Origin: Vibrio sp. CK2-1
Lineage (GTDB): Bacteria > Pseudomonadota > Gammaproteobacteria > Enterobacterales > Vibrionaceae
Assembly (NCBI RefSeq): GCF_021726515.1
Contig: NZ_JAKKCJ010000002.1
Location: 434,001 to 498,000, forward strand
Length of the DNA stretch: 64,000 nt
Direction: 5' to 3'
The notes beneath the pieces are model-generated. The model did no database searches. It saw only the letters and a program-made list of their open reading frames with translations, and was not told the DNA's origin. Numbering within the stretch: the stretch's first letter is position 1; each line of letters opens with the position of its first letter. Shown piece after piece: positions 38,096 to 51,634 of the stretch. Made by a program: the position numbers and the translations under genes.

Positions 38096-38830
38096 ATGTC
38101 TGACGCTTTAGGACTTCAACGCTGTTTTATCCTACATCGCCGTCCTTATACTGAAACTAGTCTCATCTTAGATGTGTTTAGTGAAGAGTACGGTCGCGTC
38201 AGCATTTTAGCCAAAGGTGCTCGTAGTAAACGTTCTAATCTAAAAGGGGTGTTACAACCCTTCACACCGCTACTGCTTAAATGGTTTGGCAAGGGCTCGA
38301 TGCGCACGCTCAGGCAAGCCGAACCGATCAGTTTAGGTATCCCTCTCAATGGCATTAATCTTTATTCGGCTATGTACATCAATGAATTGATTAGCCGAGT
38401 GATTGAAAGCGAAACCGCTTATCCTGAATTATTCCATGACTATCTAGCTTCTTTGACGGAACTGGCACAGGCTGATAATCCTGAGCCGGCTTTACGTCGT
38501 TTTGAGTTAGCTTTGCTGTCCTCGCTAGGCTATGGCGTAGATTTCTTACATTGTGCCGGCAGTGGCGAGCCTGTGTCTGAAAACATGACTTACCGTTACC
38601 GAGAACAAAAAGGCTTTATTGCGAGCGTAAGAAAGGATAACTTAACCTTTCTTGGGGATGAATTGATTGCGATCAGTGAGCGCCGTTTCCTAACCAAACA
38701 ACAATTACAAGCTGCTAAGCGTTTTACTCGAATGGCATTAAAGCCGTATCTTGGCAGTAAACCATTAAAAAGTCGGGAGCTATTTATGGCGCTTTCACCG
38801 CACAAAGCCATCCCGAAGACAAGGAGTTAA
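38096..38830 (+). CDS. recO: DNA repair protein RecO
   Basis: Recombination mediator that, with RecR, loads RecA on SSB-coated DNA. The 244-residue protein has an N-terminal OB fold ([37 protein letters not shown]), then [14 protein letters not shown] and the C-terminal [19 protein letters not shown]. The zinc-binding cysteines seen in some RecO proteins are absent, as in E. coli. It is 2 bp upstream of pdxJ, so cotranscribed. Confidence 0.95.
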   Translation: MSDALGLQRCFILHRRPYTETSLILDVFSEEYGRVSILAKGARSKRSNLKGVLQPFTPLLLKWFGKGSMRTLRQAEPISLGIPLNGINLYSAMYINELISRVIESETAYPELFHDYLASLTELAQADNPEPALRRFELALLSSLGYGVDFLHCAGSGEPVSENMTYRYREQKGFIASVRKDNLTFLGDELIAISERRFLTKQQLQAAKRFTRMALKPYLGSKPLKSRELFMALSPHKAIPKTRS

Positions 38831-38832
38831 CC

Positions 38833-39567
38833 ATGAGTGAGATTTACTTGGGTGTCAATATTGACCACATCGCAACCGTCAGAAATGCCCGTGGCACTAA
38901 GTATCCCGATCCTGTGCATGCAGCAGAAATTGCTGAGCGTGCTGGAGCTGATGGCATTACGGTTCACCTACGTGAAGATCGTCGCCATATTAAAGATCGT
39001 GACGTGCGTATTTTAAGCGAAACCATTCAAACACGTATGAACCTTGAAATGGCGGTTACCGATGAAATGGTTGAAATCGCAATTCAAACTAAACCTGAAT
39101 ATGTATGTCTAGTACCAGAAAAACGCGAAGAGTTAACCACTGAAGGTGGTTTGGATGTTGCCGGCCAGTTAGACAAAGTTAAAGCGGCAACGCAAAAACT
39201 GACTCAAGCGGGCATTAAAGTGTCACTATTTATTGATGCTTCTCATGAACAAATTGATGCAGCTAAAGCGTGTGGCGCGCCTTATATCGAACTGCATACT
39301 GGTCATTATGCCGATGCTGAATCAGATGCCGAGCAACAAGCTGAGTTAAAGCGTATTGCCGCGGGCGCCACTTATGCGCACAGCATTGGCATCAAAGTAA
39401 ATGCAGGCCATGGTTTGACGTATCATAATGTAGCGCCAATTGCCGCGTTACCTGAAATTTATGAATTGAATATCGGTCACTCAATCATTGGCCGCGCCTT
39501 GTTTGATGGTTTGGATAAAGCGGTTGCTGATATGAAAGCCATCATGCAGGAAGCGCGTCGTCGATAA
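38833..39567 (+). CDS. pdxJ: Pyridoxine 5'-phosphate synthase
   Basis: Condenses 1-deoxyxylulose 5-phosphate with 3-amino-1-hydroxyacetone phosphate to make pyridoxine phosphate. The 244-residue TIM barrel has [42 protein letters not shown](L) with catalytic Glu and ELHTGHYAD. With epd in this window it supplies the DXP-dependent PLP pathway. The TAA overlaps the acpS ATG by one base. Confidence 0.97.
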   Translation: MSEIYLGVNIDHIATVRNARGTKYPDPVHAAEIAERAGADGITVHLREDRRHIKDRDVRILSETIQTRMNLEMAVTDEMVEIAIQTKPEYVCLVPEKREELTTEGGLDVAGQLDKVKAATQKLTQAGIKVSLFIDASHEQIDAAKACGAPYIELHTGHYADAESDAEQQAELKRIAAGATYAHSIGIKVNAGHGLTYHNVAPIAALPEIYELNIGHSIIGRALFDGLDKAVADMKAIMQEARRR

Positions 39568-39947
39568 TGGCTATTGTTGGATTAGGCACTGATATTGCCG
39601 ATATTGAACGTATTGAAAAAAGCTTGCAGCGTTCTGGGCAAGCTTTTGCTGAGCGTATTCTTCATCCGACTGAGCTGGCGATTTTTCATGGTTTAAAACA
39701 GCAAGGTCGTTACTTAGCAAAGCGCTTTGCTGCCAAAGAAGCAGCCTCTAAAGCACTCGGTACTGGCATTGCTTGTGGCGTGAGTTTTCAACACTTTGAA
39801 ATTGCAAATGATGAATTGGGTAAACCGATTTTAACGCTACATGGCAAAGCAAAAGAAATCGCTCAAACGCAAGGCATTAGCCATATCCATTTATCGATTT
39901 CTGATGAAAAACGTTACGCTATGGCGACGGTGATTTTAGAGTCCTAA
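39567..39947 (+). CDS. acpS: Holo-[acyl-carrier-protein] synthase
   Basis: Transfers 4'-phosphopantetheine from CoA to apo-ACP. The 126-residue protein (E. coli 126) has the Mg-binding [11 protein letters not shown] start (Asp8/Asp11) and [17 protein letters not shown] with the catalytic Glu. It is translationally coupled to pdxJ; a terminator follows. Confidence 0.96.
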   Translation: MAIVGLGTDIADIERIEKSLQRSGQAFAERILHPTELAIFHGLKQQGRYLAKRFAAKEAASKALGTGIACGVSFQHFEIANDELGKPILTLHGKAKEIAQTQGISHIHLSISDEKRYAMATVILES

Positions 39948-40013
39948 TTGCTAATTTATCTAGTAGTCAATTTACCTAGTGCCAATTTGGCTAATAGCTA
40001 TAGATTAAATAAT

Positions 40014-40053
40014 AAAAACCGAGCTGTGCACTGTGAAGTGAGCTCGGTTTTTT
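40014..40053. terminator. Bidirectional terminator acpS / barA
   Basis: AAAAACCGAGCT / AGCTCGGTTTTT stem with A and T runs between convergent genes. Confidence 0.9.
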
Positions 40054-40071
40054 ATTGTTGGGTATTAATCT

Positions 40072-42882
40072 TTATCTAACAAGGTACTGCTTCGAATCTT
40101 CTTTTACTTTTTCCATTTCATCTTGCAGCTCAAATAACTCAGGCTCTATTTCAGCGAGATCTTGCTCTGCTCTTAATGCGGTTTCAATGGTTGCGCACAG
40201 GGTTTGTAGTTTAGGCACACCACTATAAGCACAGCTGCCATGTAGTTTATGGATGGTAGCCAGTAGTTGGTTTTGTTGTTCATTGGGCTCTATCAATGCT
40301 TTTTCTATCGATTCATCTACCTCAGGTAAAAACTCAATCAACATTTGTAGCATATCTTTGGCTAAGGCTTCTTTGTTGGCCGCTTGTTTTAAGGCGGTAG
40401 ACCAATCAATACTAGACCCACCAATACCAGAAATAGTTGCCTGCTGACTAGTCGAGACGGCTGGGATGCTATCTAATTGGCTTTCCTTTAAATCCAGCTT
40501 TTCAATGGTGCCTTGCTCTGCATAAGGGTTCCAATGCACCAGTGCTTGATGCAGTACATGCTCTTCAATCGGTTTAGACAAGTAGTCATCCATGCCGGCT
40601 TGCAATAAACGCTCTCTTTCACCGTCAATTGCATGAGCGGTTACCGCTATCACTGGAGTTTGATGGTTGAACTCGGTCTTTTTGATATTTTGACAAGCAG
40701 TTACCCCATCCATATCTGGCATTTGGATATCCATCAATATCACATCAAACTTCTGTAATTGCGCTTGCTCAACCGCTTGTGAACCGCTGCTACAAGTGAC
40801 AATATCTTCCACTTGTTCTTCAAGTAAGGCGCAGATTAACTTCAAGTTTGCTGGGTTATCATCGACCGCCATCACCTTAAGTGGTAAAGCTGCTGTTGGT
40901 GGTTGAGGTGCTGCCAGTAAAGTAGATTTAGCTTGGTTTGGCAGCATAAGTTGAATCAGCTTACGGCGCACGATGGGTTTAGCGATACATTGAATTGGGT
41001 AGAGCTTGATTAAGTTTTCAGCTAGCGCTAATTCGGTACTTGGTAGTCCAAGGATTAGTTGCGGCGATAAAGATAAGCCTTGCTGTATCATCGCAAATAA
41101 CAGGCTTTGGTCGTGCTGGATATTTGCTGGCAAGTTGAGGAGTACAATATCAAAGCGCTCAGGGTTATCTGCTAATTGCGCTTGATAAGTAACCTTCATG
41201 CCAACGCGAGTTAATTGCTGCTCAATAATGGCCGCCGCTGGCATGTTAGGTTCAACTAGCAGAACCGATTTATCTTGTAGCGAAGAAGTATCAATCTGCG
41301 GTGCAATAGGCATATTTGTGGCTTGGAAAGTAACACTAAACCAGAATGTTGAACCTTGGTGTAAGCGACTGGTTAAGCTGATTTCACCACCCATCTGATT
41401 TACCAAGTTTTGAGTAATCACTAACCCTAGACCCGTACCACCATAACGGCGTGAAATGCTGGCATCAGCTTGACTGAATGCTTGGAATAATTGCGCTTGC
41501 TGACGTTCTGAAATACCAATGCCAGTGTCGCGCACCATGAATTGCACTTCGACATTTTTATCTTGGCTTGAGCGTAACTCAGCAACAATATCTATGTTGC
41601 CACGTTCAGTAAACTTGATCGCATTGCCCACTAGGTTAGTAAGTACTTGCTGAATGCGCAGTGGGTCGCCCACCATGCCTTGAGGAATGTTGGAATCAAT
41701 ATTTAAAGTGATTTCTAACCCTTTTTCATGGGCGCTGGTGGCTTGCAAACTGACCACTTCATCTAAGGTTTCTTGTAAATCGAAAGGAATGTTTTCGAGC
41801 AGTAATTTGCCGGCTTCCAATTTAGAGAAGTCTAAGATGTCATTGATGATAGACAGCAAGTTTTGTGCAGAACGCTCAATCGTTTGTAGGTAGTCAATTT
41901 GGTTCGCGGTGAGCTCAGTTTTAAGCATTTGTCTGGCAAAGCCAATCACACCATTTAGTGGAGTACGTAATTCATGCGACATATTGGCTAAGAATTCAGA
42001 TTTAACTCTGGCCGCTTCTTGAGCGCGTTTCTTGGCAATATCAAGCTCAATGTTTTGAATTTCTAGCTGCTCTAGTGTTTCACGTAAATCTGAGGTGGCT
42101 TGGTCAATACTATGCTGCATTTCAACATGATATTCTGACAGTGACATGGCCATGGCGTTGATACCACTTTTTAAGGTATCGAGTTCACCATGCAGCTTGC
42201 CTTCAATTCGCACATCGAGATGACCACGGCGAATTCGGTCAACCACGCTTACCATGTGGGAAATCGGTAAGGTAACATCGCGCATGAGTCGATAAGCAAA
42301 AAATCCCGACAAGCCCATACCAAGTAGTAAAACAATTAAAGCGGCAAAGATTTCTTGATATTGCTGTAAGCGTAATGACGATAAATCGAGCTCCATTGCG
42401 ATGTAGCCTAGAGCTTGATTGGGTGCAATCTCTTTACCACTTGGGCTGGTAAACTGACCTTCCGCCAAGATAGGTGAGCGTAAGATCATTAAATTTGGAT
42501 TGGTTTTAGATTGAGTGATCGAGCTAAGCAGCGGGATCGGTTTGCTTTTATCAAAAGTGAGAGACTGAAAGTTTGGGTGAAAGTTAGAGGTTACGAATAG
42601 TTCGTGATGGGTATCAAACACCGCAATACTACGCACGATATCAGAGTGCTTACGATGGGCATAACTGATCAGCCGACGTACCGCCTCACGGCTTTGCTGA
42701 GTCATGCCATATTCACTAGCGATGGCTAAAGGCTCGATAATATCCGTACCAGACGTGATAAGCTGAGTCTCGAGATCGTTATAGCGATTTAAAGTGAAAA
42801 ATGTGCTTAATAATAAGCCAATGATCAGCGTCGGTGCTAACGTTAATGTAATTACGCGGGCGCGCAAGCCATACCTTGTCAT
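40072..42882 (-). CDS. barA: Hybrid sensor histidine kinase BarA/VarS
   Basis: Tripartite sensor kinase that phosphorylates UvrY/VarA and so controls Csr small RNAs, metabolism and virulence. The 936-residue protein has two transmembrane helices (about 11-30 and 178-198) flanking a periplasmic domain, HAMP (about 200-255), HisKA with His303 (MSHELRTPLNG), HATPase (DTGIGIS, GGTGLGLVIT), a degenerate receiver-like stretch (about 535-650), a REC domain with Asp718 (VILMDIQMPDMDG), and HPt with His881 (LHGSCAYSG). Convergent with acpS. Confidence 0.96.
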   Translation of the reverse strand: MTRYGLRARVITLTLAPTLIIGLLLSTFFTLNRYNDLETQLITSGTDIIEPLAIASEYGMTQQSREAVRRLISYAHRKHSDIVRSIAVFDTHHELFVTSNFHPNFQSLTFDKSKPIPLLSSITQSKTNPNLMILRSPILAEGQFTSPSGKEIAPNQALGYIAMELDLSSLRLQQYQEIFAALIVLLLGMGLSGFFAYRLMRDVTLPISHMVSVVDRIRRGHLDVRIEGKLHGELDTLKSGINAMAMSLSEYHVEMQHSIDQATSDLRETLEQLEIQNIELDIAKKRAQEAARVKSEFLANMSHELRTPLNGVIGFARQMLKTELTANQIDYLQTIERSAQNLLSIINDILDFSKLEAGKLLLENIPFDLQETLDEVVSLQATSAHEKGLEITLNIDSNIPQGMVGDPLRIQQVLTNLVGNAIKFTERGNIDIVAELRSSQDKNVEVQFMVRDTGIGISERQQAQLFQAFSQADASISRRYGGTGLGLVITQNLVNQMGGEISLTSRLHQGSTFWFSVTFQATNMPIAPQIDTSSLQDKSVLLVEPNMPAAAIIEQQLTRVGMKVTYQAQLADNPERFDIVLLNLPANIQHDQSLLFAMIQQGLSLSPQLILGLPSTELALAENLIKLYPIQCIAKPIVRRKLIQLMLPNQAKSTLLAAPQPPTAALPLKVMAVDDNPANLKLICALLEEQVEDIVTCSSGSQAVEQAQLQKFDVILMDIQMPDMDGVTACQNIKKTEFNHQTPVIAVTAHAIDGERERLLQAGMDDYLSKPIEEHVLHQALVHWNPYAEQGTIEKLDLKESQLDSIPAVSTSQQATISGIGGSSIDWSTALKQAANKEALAKDMLQMLIEFLPEVDESIEKALIEPNEQQNQLLATIHKLHGSCAYSGVPKLQTLCATIETALRAEQDLAEIEPELFELQDEMEKVKEDSKQYLVR

Positions 42883-43074
42883 GATTCTTTAATTACAAGC
42901 CTGTCTGGATATGGGAAAATAGCAATAACTCTGATTATCGCCAATGTGCACTTAGCTTAATCAACTAGGCGCAGTTCGACAATCATTGTTATGAATAAAC
43001 ACGAATTAAGCCCGATAATATATTTACCTATAAAGGCATGATGACCTTTATATATTTATGGATACCTTGCACCA

Positions 43075-44451
43075 ATGGTCAATTTCTACCAAGCCAAGAA
43101 AAATACAACCAATAATCAAAAACACCAAACAGTGACCATTGATAAGCTCGATCATCAAGGTGCCGGTATTGCGTATTACAATAATAAACCGATGTTTGTG
43201 GAAGGCGCACTGCCGCAAGAAAAAGTGCTGGTTCAACCGATTGAAGAGAAAAGCAAATATTCACGCGCAAAAATTATCAGCATACAGCAACCGAGTAGTC
43301 AGCGAGTTGAGCCTTTTTGTCCGCATTATCAAATTTGTGGTGGCTGCAATATGCAGCATTTGGATCATGATGATCAAATTACTCATAAGACCACATCACT
43401 GCATCATTTAATGGCAAAATTCGGCCAAGCTAATCTTGTGATGGCTGAGACTATCCGCTCCAAAAGCACTGGGTATCGACGTCGAGCACGCATTAGTATG
43501 CTGTTTGATAGTAAGCAGCAACAATTACAATTTGGCTTTAGACAAAAAGCCAGTAAGCAAATTGCAAACATCACGGATTGTCCGGTTTTAGAACCAGTAT
43601 TAAACGAACTGCTGCCTGAAATAAAATCTATGCTGCAAGCCTTTGATAATCCAAGAGCGCTAGGGCATGTTGAAGTAGTGTTTGATGGGCAGCGTAAAGC
43701 CTTGCTATTGCGCCACACCGCGCCATTAACTGAACAAGAACAGCAAAGCTTATTGGAGTTTGCTCAGCAACATGAGGTGACAACCTACTTGTTAGGCAAT
43801 AGTGGTGAACTAGACTGTTTGACGGGTGAGCCTCTGCAATGCATCGAGACAGGTAACAAAATTGATTTTCTGCCGACAGACTTTATTCAAGTGAACCAAG
43901 CAGTAAACCAAGCGATGGTTGCTCAGGCGATTTCATGGTTAGAGGTCACTAAAAATGATCGCATACTGGATTTATTCTGCGGTTTAGGTAATTTTAGTTT
44001 GGCGCTTGCTCAACAGGCTCAGTCGGTTGTCGGCGTTGAAGGTATTCAAGCCATGGTAGATAGAGCGAGATCCAACGCCCAAATCAATCAACTCGATAAC
44101 CTAGAGTTCTATCAAGCTGATCTAGAGCAAGACTTCACCCAAACATCATGGGCTAAAAAGGCGTTCGATAAAGTGCTACTCGATCCTGCTCGAGCTGGAG
44201 CATCCGGCATTATCGATAAAATGTCTGAGCTCGGCGCTAAAACCGTGGTTTATGTTTCGTGTAACCCAGCGACATTAGCCAGAGATAGTCATAGTCTACA
44301 AAAGCAAGGTTATCAGCTGAAAAAGCTAGGTATGATCGATATGTTCCCGCATACCAGTCATTTAGAATCAATGGCGCTGTTTGAAAAAGTCGCCAAAGCA
44401 GACAAGAAGAATCTTAAGAATAAAAAGCCGACGAAACTGAAATTATTTTAA
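43075..44451 (+). CDS. rlmD: 23S rRNA m5U1939 methyltransferase RlmD
   Basis: SAM-dependent methyltransferase with an Fe-S cluster that makes m5U1939 in 23S rRNA. The 458-residue protein has an N-terminal TRAM domain (VTIDKLDHQGAGIAYYNNKPMFVEGALP), the cluster motif CPHYQICGGC, FIQVNQAVN, and the motif DLFCGLGNFSL. Catalytic Cys lies in YVSCNPATLARD. It is divergent from barA, conserved as barA-rlmD-relA. An 8-bp stem (43029-43036 with 43045-43052) lies just before the start. Confidence 0.96.
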   Translation: MVNFYQAKKNTTNNQKHQTVTIDKLDHQGAGIAYYNNKPMFVEGALPQEKVLVQPIEEKSKYSRAKIISIQQPSSQRVEPFCPHYQICGGCNMQHLDHDDQITHKTTSLHHLMAKFGQANLVMAETIRSKSTGYRRRARISMLFDSKQQQLQFGFRQKASKQIANITDCPVLEPVLNELLPEIKSMLQAFDNPRALGHVEVVFDGQRKALLLRHTAPLTEQEQQSLLEFAQQHEVTTYLLGNSGELDCLTGEPLQCIETGNKIDFLPTDFIQVNQAVNQAMVAQAISWLEVTKNDRILDLFCGLGNFSLALAQQAQSVVGVEGIQAMVDRARSNAQINQLDNLEFYQADLEQDFTQTSWAKKAFDKVLLDPARAGASGIIDKMSELGAKTVVYVSCNPATLARDSHSLQKQGYQLKKLGMIDMFPHTSHLESMALFEKVAKADKKNLKNKKPTKLKLF

Positions 44452-44589
44452 TAGCTTTTTTAATAACTATGTTTAATAGCTATTTTTTATAAGTAAGGAA
44501 AAGGGGCTTTATGATTGAACGAAGAAAGCCTCTATTTGTCGGATATGCATCAGCATCACCTTTAAAGATTAGATAAACAGGATAGTGTA

Positions 44590-46806
44590 ATGGTCGCAGT
44601 CAGAAGCGCGCATTTGAATAAGAACGAAGAGTTTGAACTGGAATCTTGGATTGCAAGTCTGCATCAAGACGGCAAGACCAGCAATAAATTGACCCAGGTC
44701 TATCAAGCGTGTGAAAGCTTACTAAAAGATCATCCTGAGCGTTCATTGCTGCTATGGCGTGGTCGCGAGATGATTGAAATTTTGATCACCTTGTCGATGG
44801 ACCGACCGACTTTATTGGCCGCGCAGCTTTTTCCGATCGTCACCGCTGGATTATTTGAGCGTGAAGCCTTAGTTGAAAAGTATGGCAAAGAAATCGTAAA
44901 ACTGATTGATGGCGTGGAAGAAATGGCCGCGATTGGTCAGTTAAATGTCAGTCTTGATGATTCAGAAGCCTCAGAGCAAGTGGATAACGTACGTCGCATG
45001 CTATTGGCGATGGTCGATGATTTTCGCTGCGTAGTCATCAAACTTGCTGAGCGTATTTGTAATTTACGTGAAGTGAAAAATGAGCCAGATGAAATTCGTC
45101 AGGCGGCGGCAAAAGAGTGTGCCAATATTTATGCCCCATTAGCCAACCGTTTAGGTATCGGTCAACTTAAGTGGGAAATTGAAGATTACGCTTTCCGTTA
45201 TCAGCAATCTGACATCTATAAAAAAATTGCCAAACAGCTGTCTGAGCGTCGAATCGTCAGAGAGCAATATATTCATGACTTCGTGACCAACTTATCTAAA
45301 GACATGAATGCCGCCAATATTAATGCTGAGGTGAGTGGCAGGCCCAAACACATCTACAGTATTTGGCGCAAAATGCAGAAAAAGAATCTCGCATTTGATG
45401 AATTGTTCGACGTGCGAGCGGTAAGGATCATCGCAGACCAATTGCAAGATTGTTACGCCGCTCTAGGCATGGTGCATACCAAATATAAGCACCTACCTAG
45501 TGAGTTTGATGACTATGTTGCTAACCCAAAGCCCAATGGTTACCAATCGATTCATACCGTGGTGCTTGGCCCCGAAGGCAAAACCATTGAGATCCAAATT
45601 CGTACCAAGCAAATGCATGAAGATTCGGAGCTTGGGGTTGCTGCGCACTGGAAATACAAAGAAGGCAGCTCGGCTGGCCGTAGTGGTTACGATGAAAAGA
45701 TCACCTGGCTACGTAAGCTGATCGATTGGCAAGAAGAGATGGCGGATTCTGGCGAAATGCTGGATGAACTACGCAGTCAAGTATTTGATGATCGCGTGTA
45801 TGCCTTTACGCCACGCGGCGATGTGGTAGATCTACCTATGGGTGCCACGCCATTGGATTTTGCCTACCATATTCACTCTGAAGTCGGTCACCGTTGTATC
45901 GGTGCGAAAGTAGGCGGACGTATTGTCCCGTTTACTCATAAACTGGCGATGGGCGATCAAGTTGAAATCATTACTCAAAAAGAACCGAACCCATCTCGTG
46001 ATTGGCTCAACCCTAATTTAGGATTTGTTCATTCAGGCCGTGCTCGCGCCAAAATTAACGCTTGGTTTAGAAAGCAAAGCCGCGAGAAAAACCTAGAAGC
46101 GGGTAAAGATATTCTTGAAGCGGAACTGCAAAAAATTGGCGCAACGTTAAAAGATGCCCAGCAGTACGCGTTAAAACGTTTTAACGTAAATTCCCCTGAT
46201 GAGCTATATGCTGGAATAGGTAGCGGCGATTTACGTATTAACCAAGTCGTCAATCACATAAATGCCTTGGTGAACAAGCCAACCGCTGAAGAGGAAGATC
46301 AGCAAGCACTGGCCAAACTGCAAGAATCACAAGTATCTCAGCAAAGTCGTCCTCGTAAAGATGCAGTTGTGGTGCAAGGGGTTGATAACCTTATGAACCA
46401 CTTGGCTCGCTGTTGTCAGCCGATCCCAGGTGATCACATTTGTGGTTATATCACTCAAGGTCGAGGCATTTCAGTGCACCGTACCGACTGTGAACAGCTT
46501 GAAGAACTAAGACATCATGCACCAGAGCGCATCATTGAAACCGTGTGGGGAAGTGGCTTTACTGGTCTGTACATTCTGACCATTCGCATTGAAGCTCTAG
46601 AGCGCGGTGGACTACTCAAAGATATCACCGCACTGTTTGCCAATGAAAAGCTGAAAGTCAGTAGTATGAATGGCCGTACTGATTACAAACGTCAGATAGC
46701 GATCATGGACTTTAATTTAGAAGTGCAGAATGTCGAAATCTTATCGCGGATTATCGCTAGGATTGAACAGCTCAAAGATGTATTAAGAGTGAAACGTCTG
46801 AAATAA
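44590..46806 (+). CDS. relA: (p)ppGpp synthetase RelA
   Basis: Ribosome-associated synthetase of (p)ppGpp in amino-acid starvation. The 738-residue protein (E. coli 744) has a degenerate hydrolase domain (lacking the HDxxED motif, as expected for RelA). The synthetase domain follows (DVRAVRIIADQLQDCYAALG, NPKPNGYQSIHT, EIQIRTKQMH), then TGS (YAFTPRGDVVDLPMGATPLDFAYHIH), a zinc-finger-like CCQPIPGDHICGY and a C-terminal ACT domain. A terminator follows before mazG. Confidence 0.97.
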   Translation: MVAVRSAHLNKNEEFELESWIASLHQDGKTSNKLTQVYQACESLLKDHPERSLLLWRGREMIEILITLSMDRPTLLAAQLFPIVTAGLFEREALVEKYGKEIVKLIDGVEEMAAIGQLNVSLDDSEASEQVDNVRRMLLAMVDDFRCVVIKLAERICNLREVKNEPDEIRQAAAKECANIYAPLANRLGIGQLKWEIEDYAFRYQQSDIYKKIAKQLSERRIVREQYIHDFVTNLSKDMNAANINAEVSGRPKHIYSIWRKMQKKNLAFDELFDVRAVRIIADQLQDCYAALGMVHTKYKHLPSEFDDYVANPKPNGYQSIHTVVLGPEGKTIEIQIRTKQMHEDSELGVAAHWKYKEGSSAGRSGYDEKITWLRKLIDWQEEMADSGEMLDELRSQVFDDRVYAFTPRGDVVDLPMGATPLDFAYHIHSEVGHRCIGAKVGGRIVPFTHKLAMGDQVEIITQKEPNPSRDWLNPNLGFVHSGRARAKINAWFRKQSREKNLEAGKDILEAELQKIGATLKDAQQYALKRFNVNSPDELYAGIGSGDLRINQVVNHINALVNKPTAEEEDQQALAKLQESQVSQQSRPRKDAVVVQGVDNLMNHLARCCQPIPGDHICGYITQGRGISVHRTDCEQLEELRHHAPERIIETVWGSGFTGLYILTIRIEALERGGLLKDITALFANEKLKVSSMNGRTDYKRQIAIMDFNLEVQNVEILSRIIARIEQLKDVLRVKRLK

Positions 46807-46825
46807 CCGAATCAGTGCCAATATC

Positions 46826-46873
46826 AACACCGCTTATATGCCCAATTTACTAGAGTATATAAGCGGTGTTTTG
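46826..46873 (+). terminator. Terminator of relA
   Basis: 14-bp stem (46826-46839 with 46857-46870) closing a 17-nt loop, then TTTTG. No mazEF genes lie here. Confidence 0.75.
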
Positions 46874-46940
46874 TTATCTGAATTCAGTATCTATTTAATC
46901 TCTATTGAGGTTATTTAAAAGAATATAAAAAGAGAAAGTT

Positions 46941-47741
46941 ATGACATTACCAATTGAACAACTTAAATCCATCATGCAGCAGTTACGCGATCCTGAAAAT
47001 GGTTGTCCTTGGGATAAAAAACAAACTTTTGATTCGATTGTGCCTCATACCATAGAAGAAACGTATGAAGTGGTGGATGCAATTCACAACCAAGATTGGA
47101 AAAACCTACAAGAAGAGTTAGGTGACTTGCTGTTTCAAGTGATTTTTTATAGCCAGATGGCCAGCGAGCAGCAACTATTTGATTTTGATGATGTGGTGAA
47201 AGGGGTAAACGAGAAGCTCATACGTCGCCATCCTCATGTGTTTGCTGATGAAAATATTGAGACAGAAGATGAGCTGAATGCGCGTTGGGAACAAGAAAAG
47301 CAAAACGAGAAATTACAGCAAGGCAAAGTAGAAGAAAGTATTCTAGACTCTATACCAAAAGCATTACCAGCGTTATCACGAGCCAATAAGTTACAGAAAA
47401 AGTGCGCTAAATACGGCTTTGATTGGGGCACATTAGGCCCAGTCGTAGACAAGGTTCATGAAGAAATTGATGAAGTCATGGAAGAAGCCTTACAGGTTGA
47501 TAAAAATGAGCAGCGTATTGAAGAAGAACTGGGCGATTTGATGTTTGCGACGGTCAATTTAGTTAGGCATTTAGGCAAAGATCCTGAAGTGGCTTTGGCG
47601 AAAGCAAATCATAAATTCGAGCGTCGTTTTCGCGGAGTAGAGTCCATCATCTCTGGGCAAGGTAAAGCATTGACAGATTGTTCTTTGCAAGAGCTTGATA
47701 TTCAGTGGGAAAATGTAAAATTGGCAGAAAAAAGAATATAG
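46941..47741 (+). CDS. mazG: Nucleoside triphosphate pyrophosphohydrolase MazG
   Basis: Hydrolyses NTPs and dNTPs to monophosphates; in E. coli it lowers ppGpp effects and toxin-antitoxin killing. The 266-residue protein (E. coli 263) has two MazG domains. The first is [29 protein letters not shown] with EExxE-type residues and the second has [12 protein letters not shown]. It lies between relA and pyrG as in E. coli, minus mazEF. Confidence 0.96.
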   Translation: MTLPIEQLKSIMQQLRDPENGCPWDKKQTFDSIVPHTIEETYEVVDAIHNQDWKNLQEELGDLLFQVIFYSQMASEQQLFDFDDVVKGVNEKLIRRHPHVFADENIETEDELNARWEQEKQNEKLQQGKVEESILDSIPKALPALSRANKLQKKCAKYGFDWGTLGPVVDKVHEEIDEVMEEALQVDKNEQRIEEELGDLMFATVNLVRHLGKDPEVALAKANHKFERRFRGVESIISGQGKALTDCSLQELDIQWENVKLAEKRI

Positions 47742-47855
47742 CGAATACTTTTGATGCTTATTGATTGTTTTATATAGATATTGTTTATCTGTAACACGTG
47801 GCTTTCCTTGCTGAGATAGCTAAATTGATTTGAAGCAAGAAATAAATTAATCGAG

Positions 47856-49593
<1,738 letters not shown>

Positions 49594-49668
49594 TTGCCTT
49601 TGGCAACTAATCTAATTAGCAACAGTTCTGATTAGAAATAATTTGAAAGTAAGATGTAAAAGGGATAC

Positions 49669-49697
49669 GGGTAGTGGCTTTAGTTGTGCGACTACCC
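49669..49697 (+). promoter_or_regulatory. Hairpin in the pyrG-eno spacer
   Basis: GGGTAGT (49669-49675) pairs with ACTACCC (49691-49697) over a 15-nt loop, 45 nt before eno. No T run follows, so it looks like a leader structure or mRNA-processing element rather than a terminator. Confidence 0.35.
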
Positions 49698-49720
49698 ATT
49701 AAATTGACATTTATATTTAA

Positions 49721-51040
<1,320 letters not shown>

Positions 51041-51073
51041 TTCATCATTGAATTAGTTTGATTGATACTTTGA

Positions 51074-51100
51074 AATCCTCGCTTCGGCGGGGATTTTTTT
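51074..51100 (+). terminator. Rho-independent terminator of eno
   Basis: AATCCTCGC / GCGGGGATT stem with a TTCG tetraloop, one G-U pair, and a T run. Confidence 0.92.
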
Positions 51101-51130
51101 GTTTACGGAAATGGAAAAGACAGAAACGTT

Positions 51131-51226
51131 ACTCGGTACTCGGCCGTTTCACTTCTCGTGGCTCGAAGGTATCGCTTTGGCTTTTTCGAGAAACGAGCAG
51201 CGTAGCGCCCGAGATACGAACTACGG
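51131..51226 (+). repeat. Dispersed repeat copy 2 (eno-ftsB spacer)
   Basis: About 96 bp of imperfect palindrome. It contains the 13-mers TTCTCGTGGCTCG (51153-51165) and TCGAGAAACGAGC (51186-51198), both present in copy 3 in the reverse orientation. Short frames through it are not coding. Confidence 0.8.
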
Positions 51227-51320
51227 CTCTCATCTTCTTTCCAACTTTTCACCTGTATTATTATGCTTCAATTCTTCGAATGAGGTATCATTAGCGCAAG
51301 AATTTTATAGCGAGTAGATG

Positions 51321-51632
51321 ATGCGGATATTTACTTTAGTACTGATTGCCATCTTGGCTACCCTGCAATATGACTTATTTTTTGGTAAGAACGGCGTTCT
51401 TGATTACCAAGCGGTTCATTCTGATATTGCAGTGCAGCAAGAGGTGAATAATAGTTTGAAAAAGCGCAATCACCTGATGTTTGCCGAAATTGATGATTTA
51501 CGCCAAGGGCTCGATGCGATTGAAGAGCGTGCTCGCCATGAATTGGGCATGATCAAAAACGGTGAAACTTTTTATCGAATTATTGGTGATGACTCAGAAG
51601 CCAATACCACATTCAACTCTGATGATAATTAA
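51321..51632 (+). CDS. ftsB: Cell division protein FtsB
   Basis: Bitopic division protein that links FtsL and FtsQ. About 103 residues: an N-terminal transmembrane helix ([22 protein letters not shown]) and a coiled coil ([33 protein letters not shown]) ending in [18 protein letters not shown], the FtsB/DivIC signature. A preceding ATG at 51318 is possible. It is 2 bp upstream of ispD as in E. coli. Confidence 0.95.
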   Translation: MRIFTLVLIAILATLQYDLFFGKNGVLDYQAVHSDIAVQQEVNNSLKKRNHLMFAEIDDLRQGLDAIEERARHELGMIKNGETFYRIIGDDSEANTTFNSDDN

Positions 51633-51634
51633 TC

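Noticed and set aside
46807-46940. Search for mazEF between relA and mazG
   Set aside because: The 134-bp gap holds only a terminator; there is no toxin-antitoxin pair.
51058-51317. Two overlapping frames after eno
   Set aside because: They run through the eno terminator and dispersed repeat copy 2.
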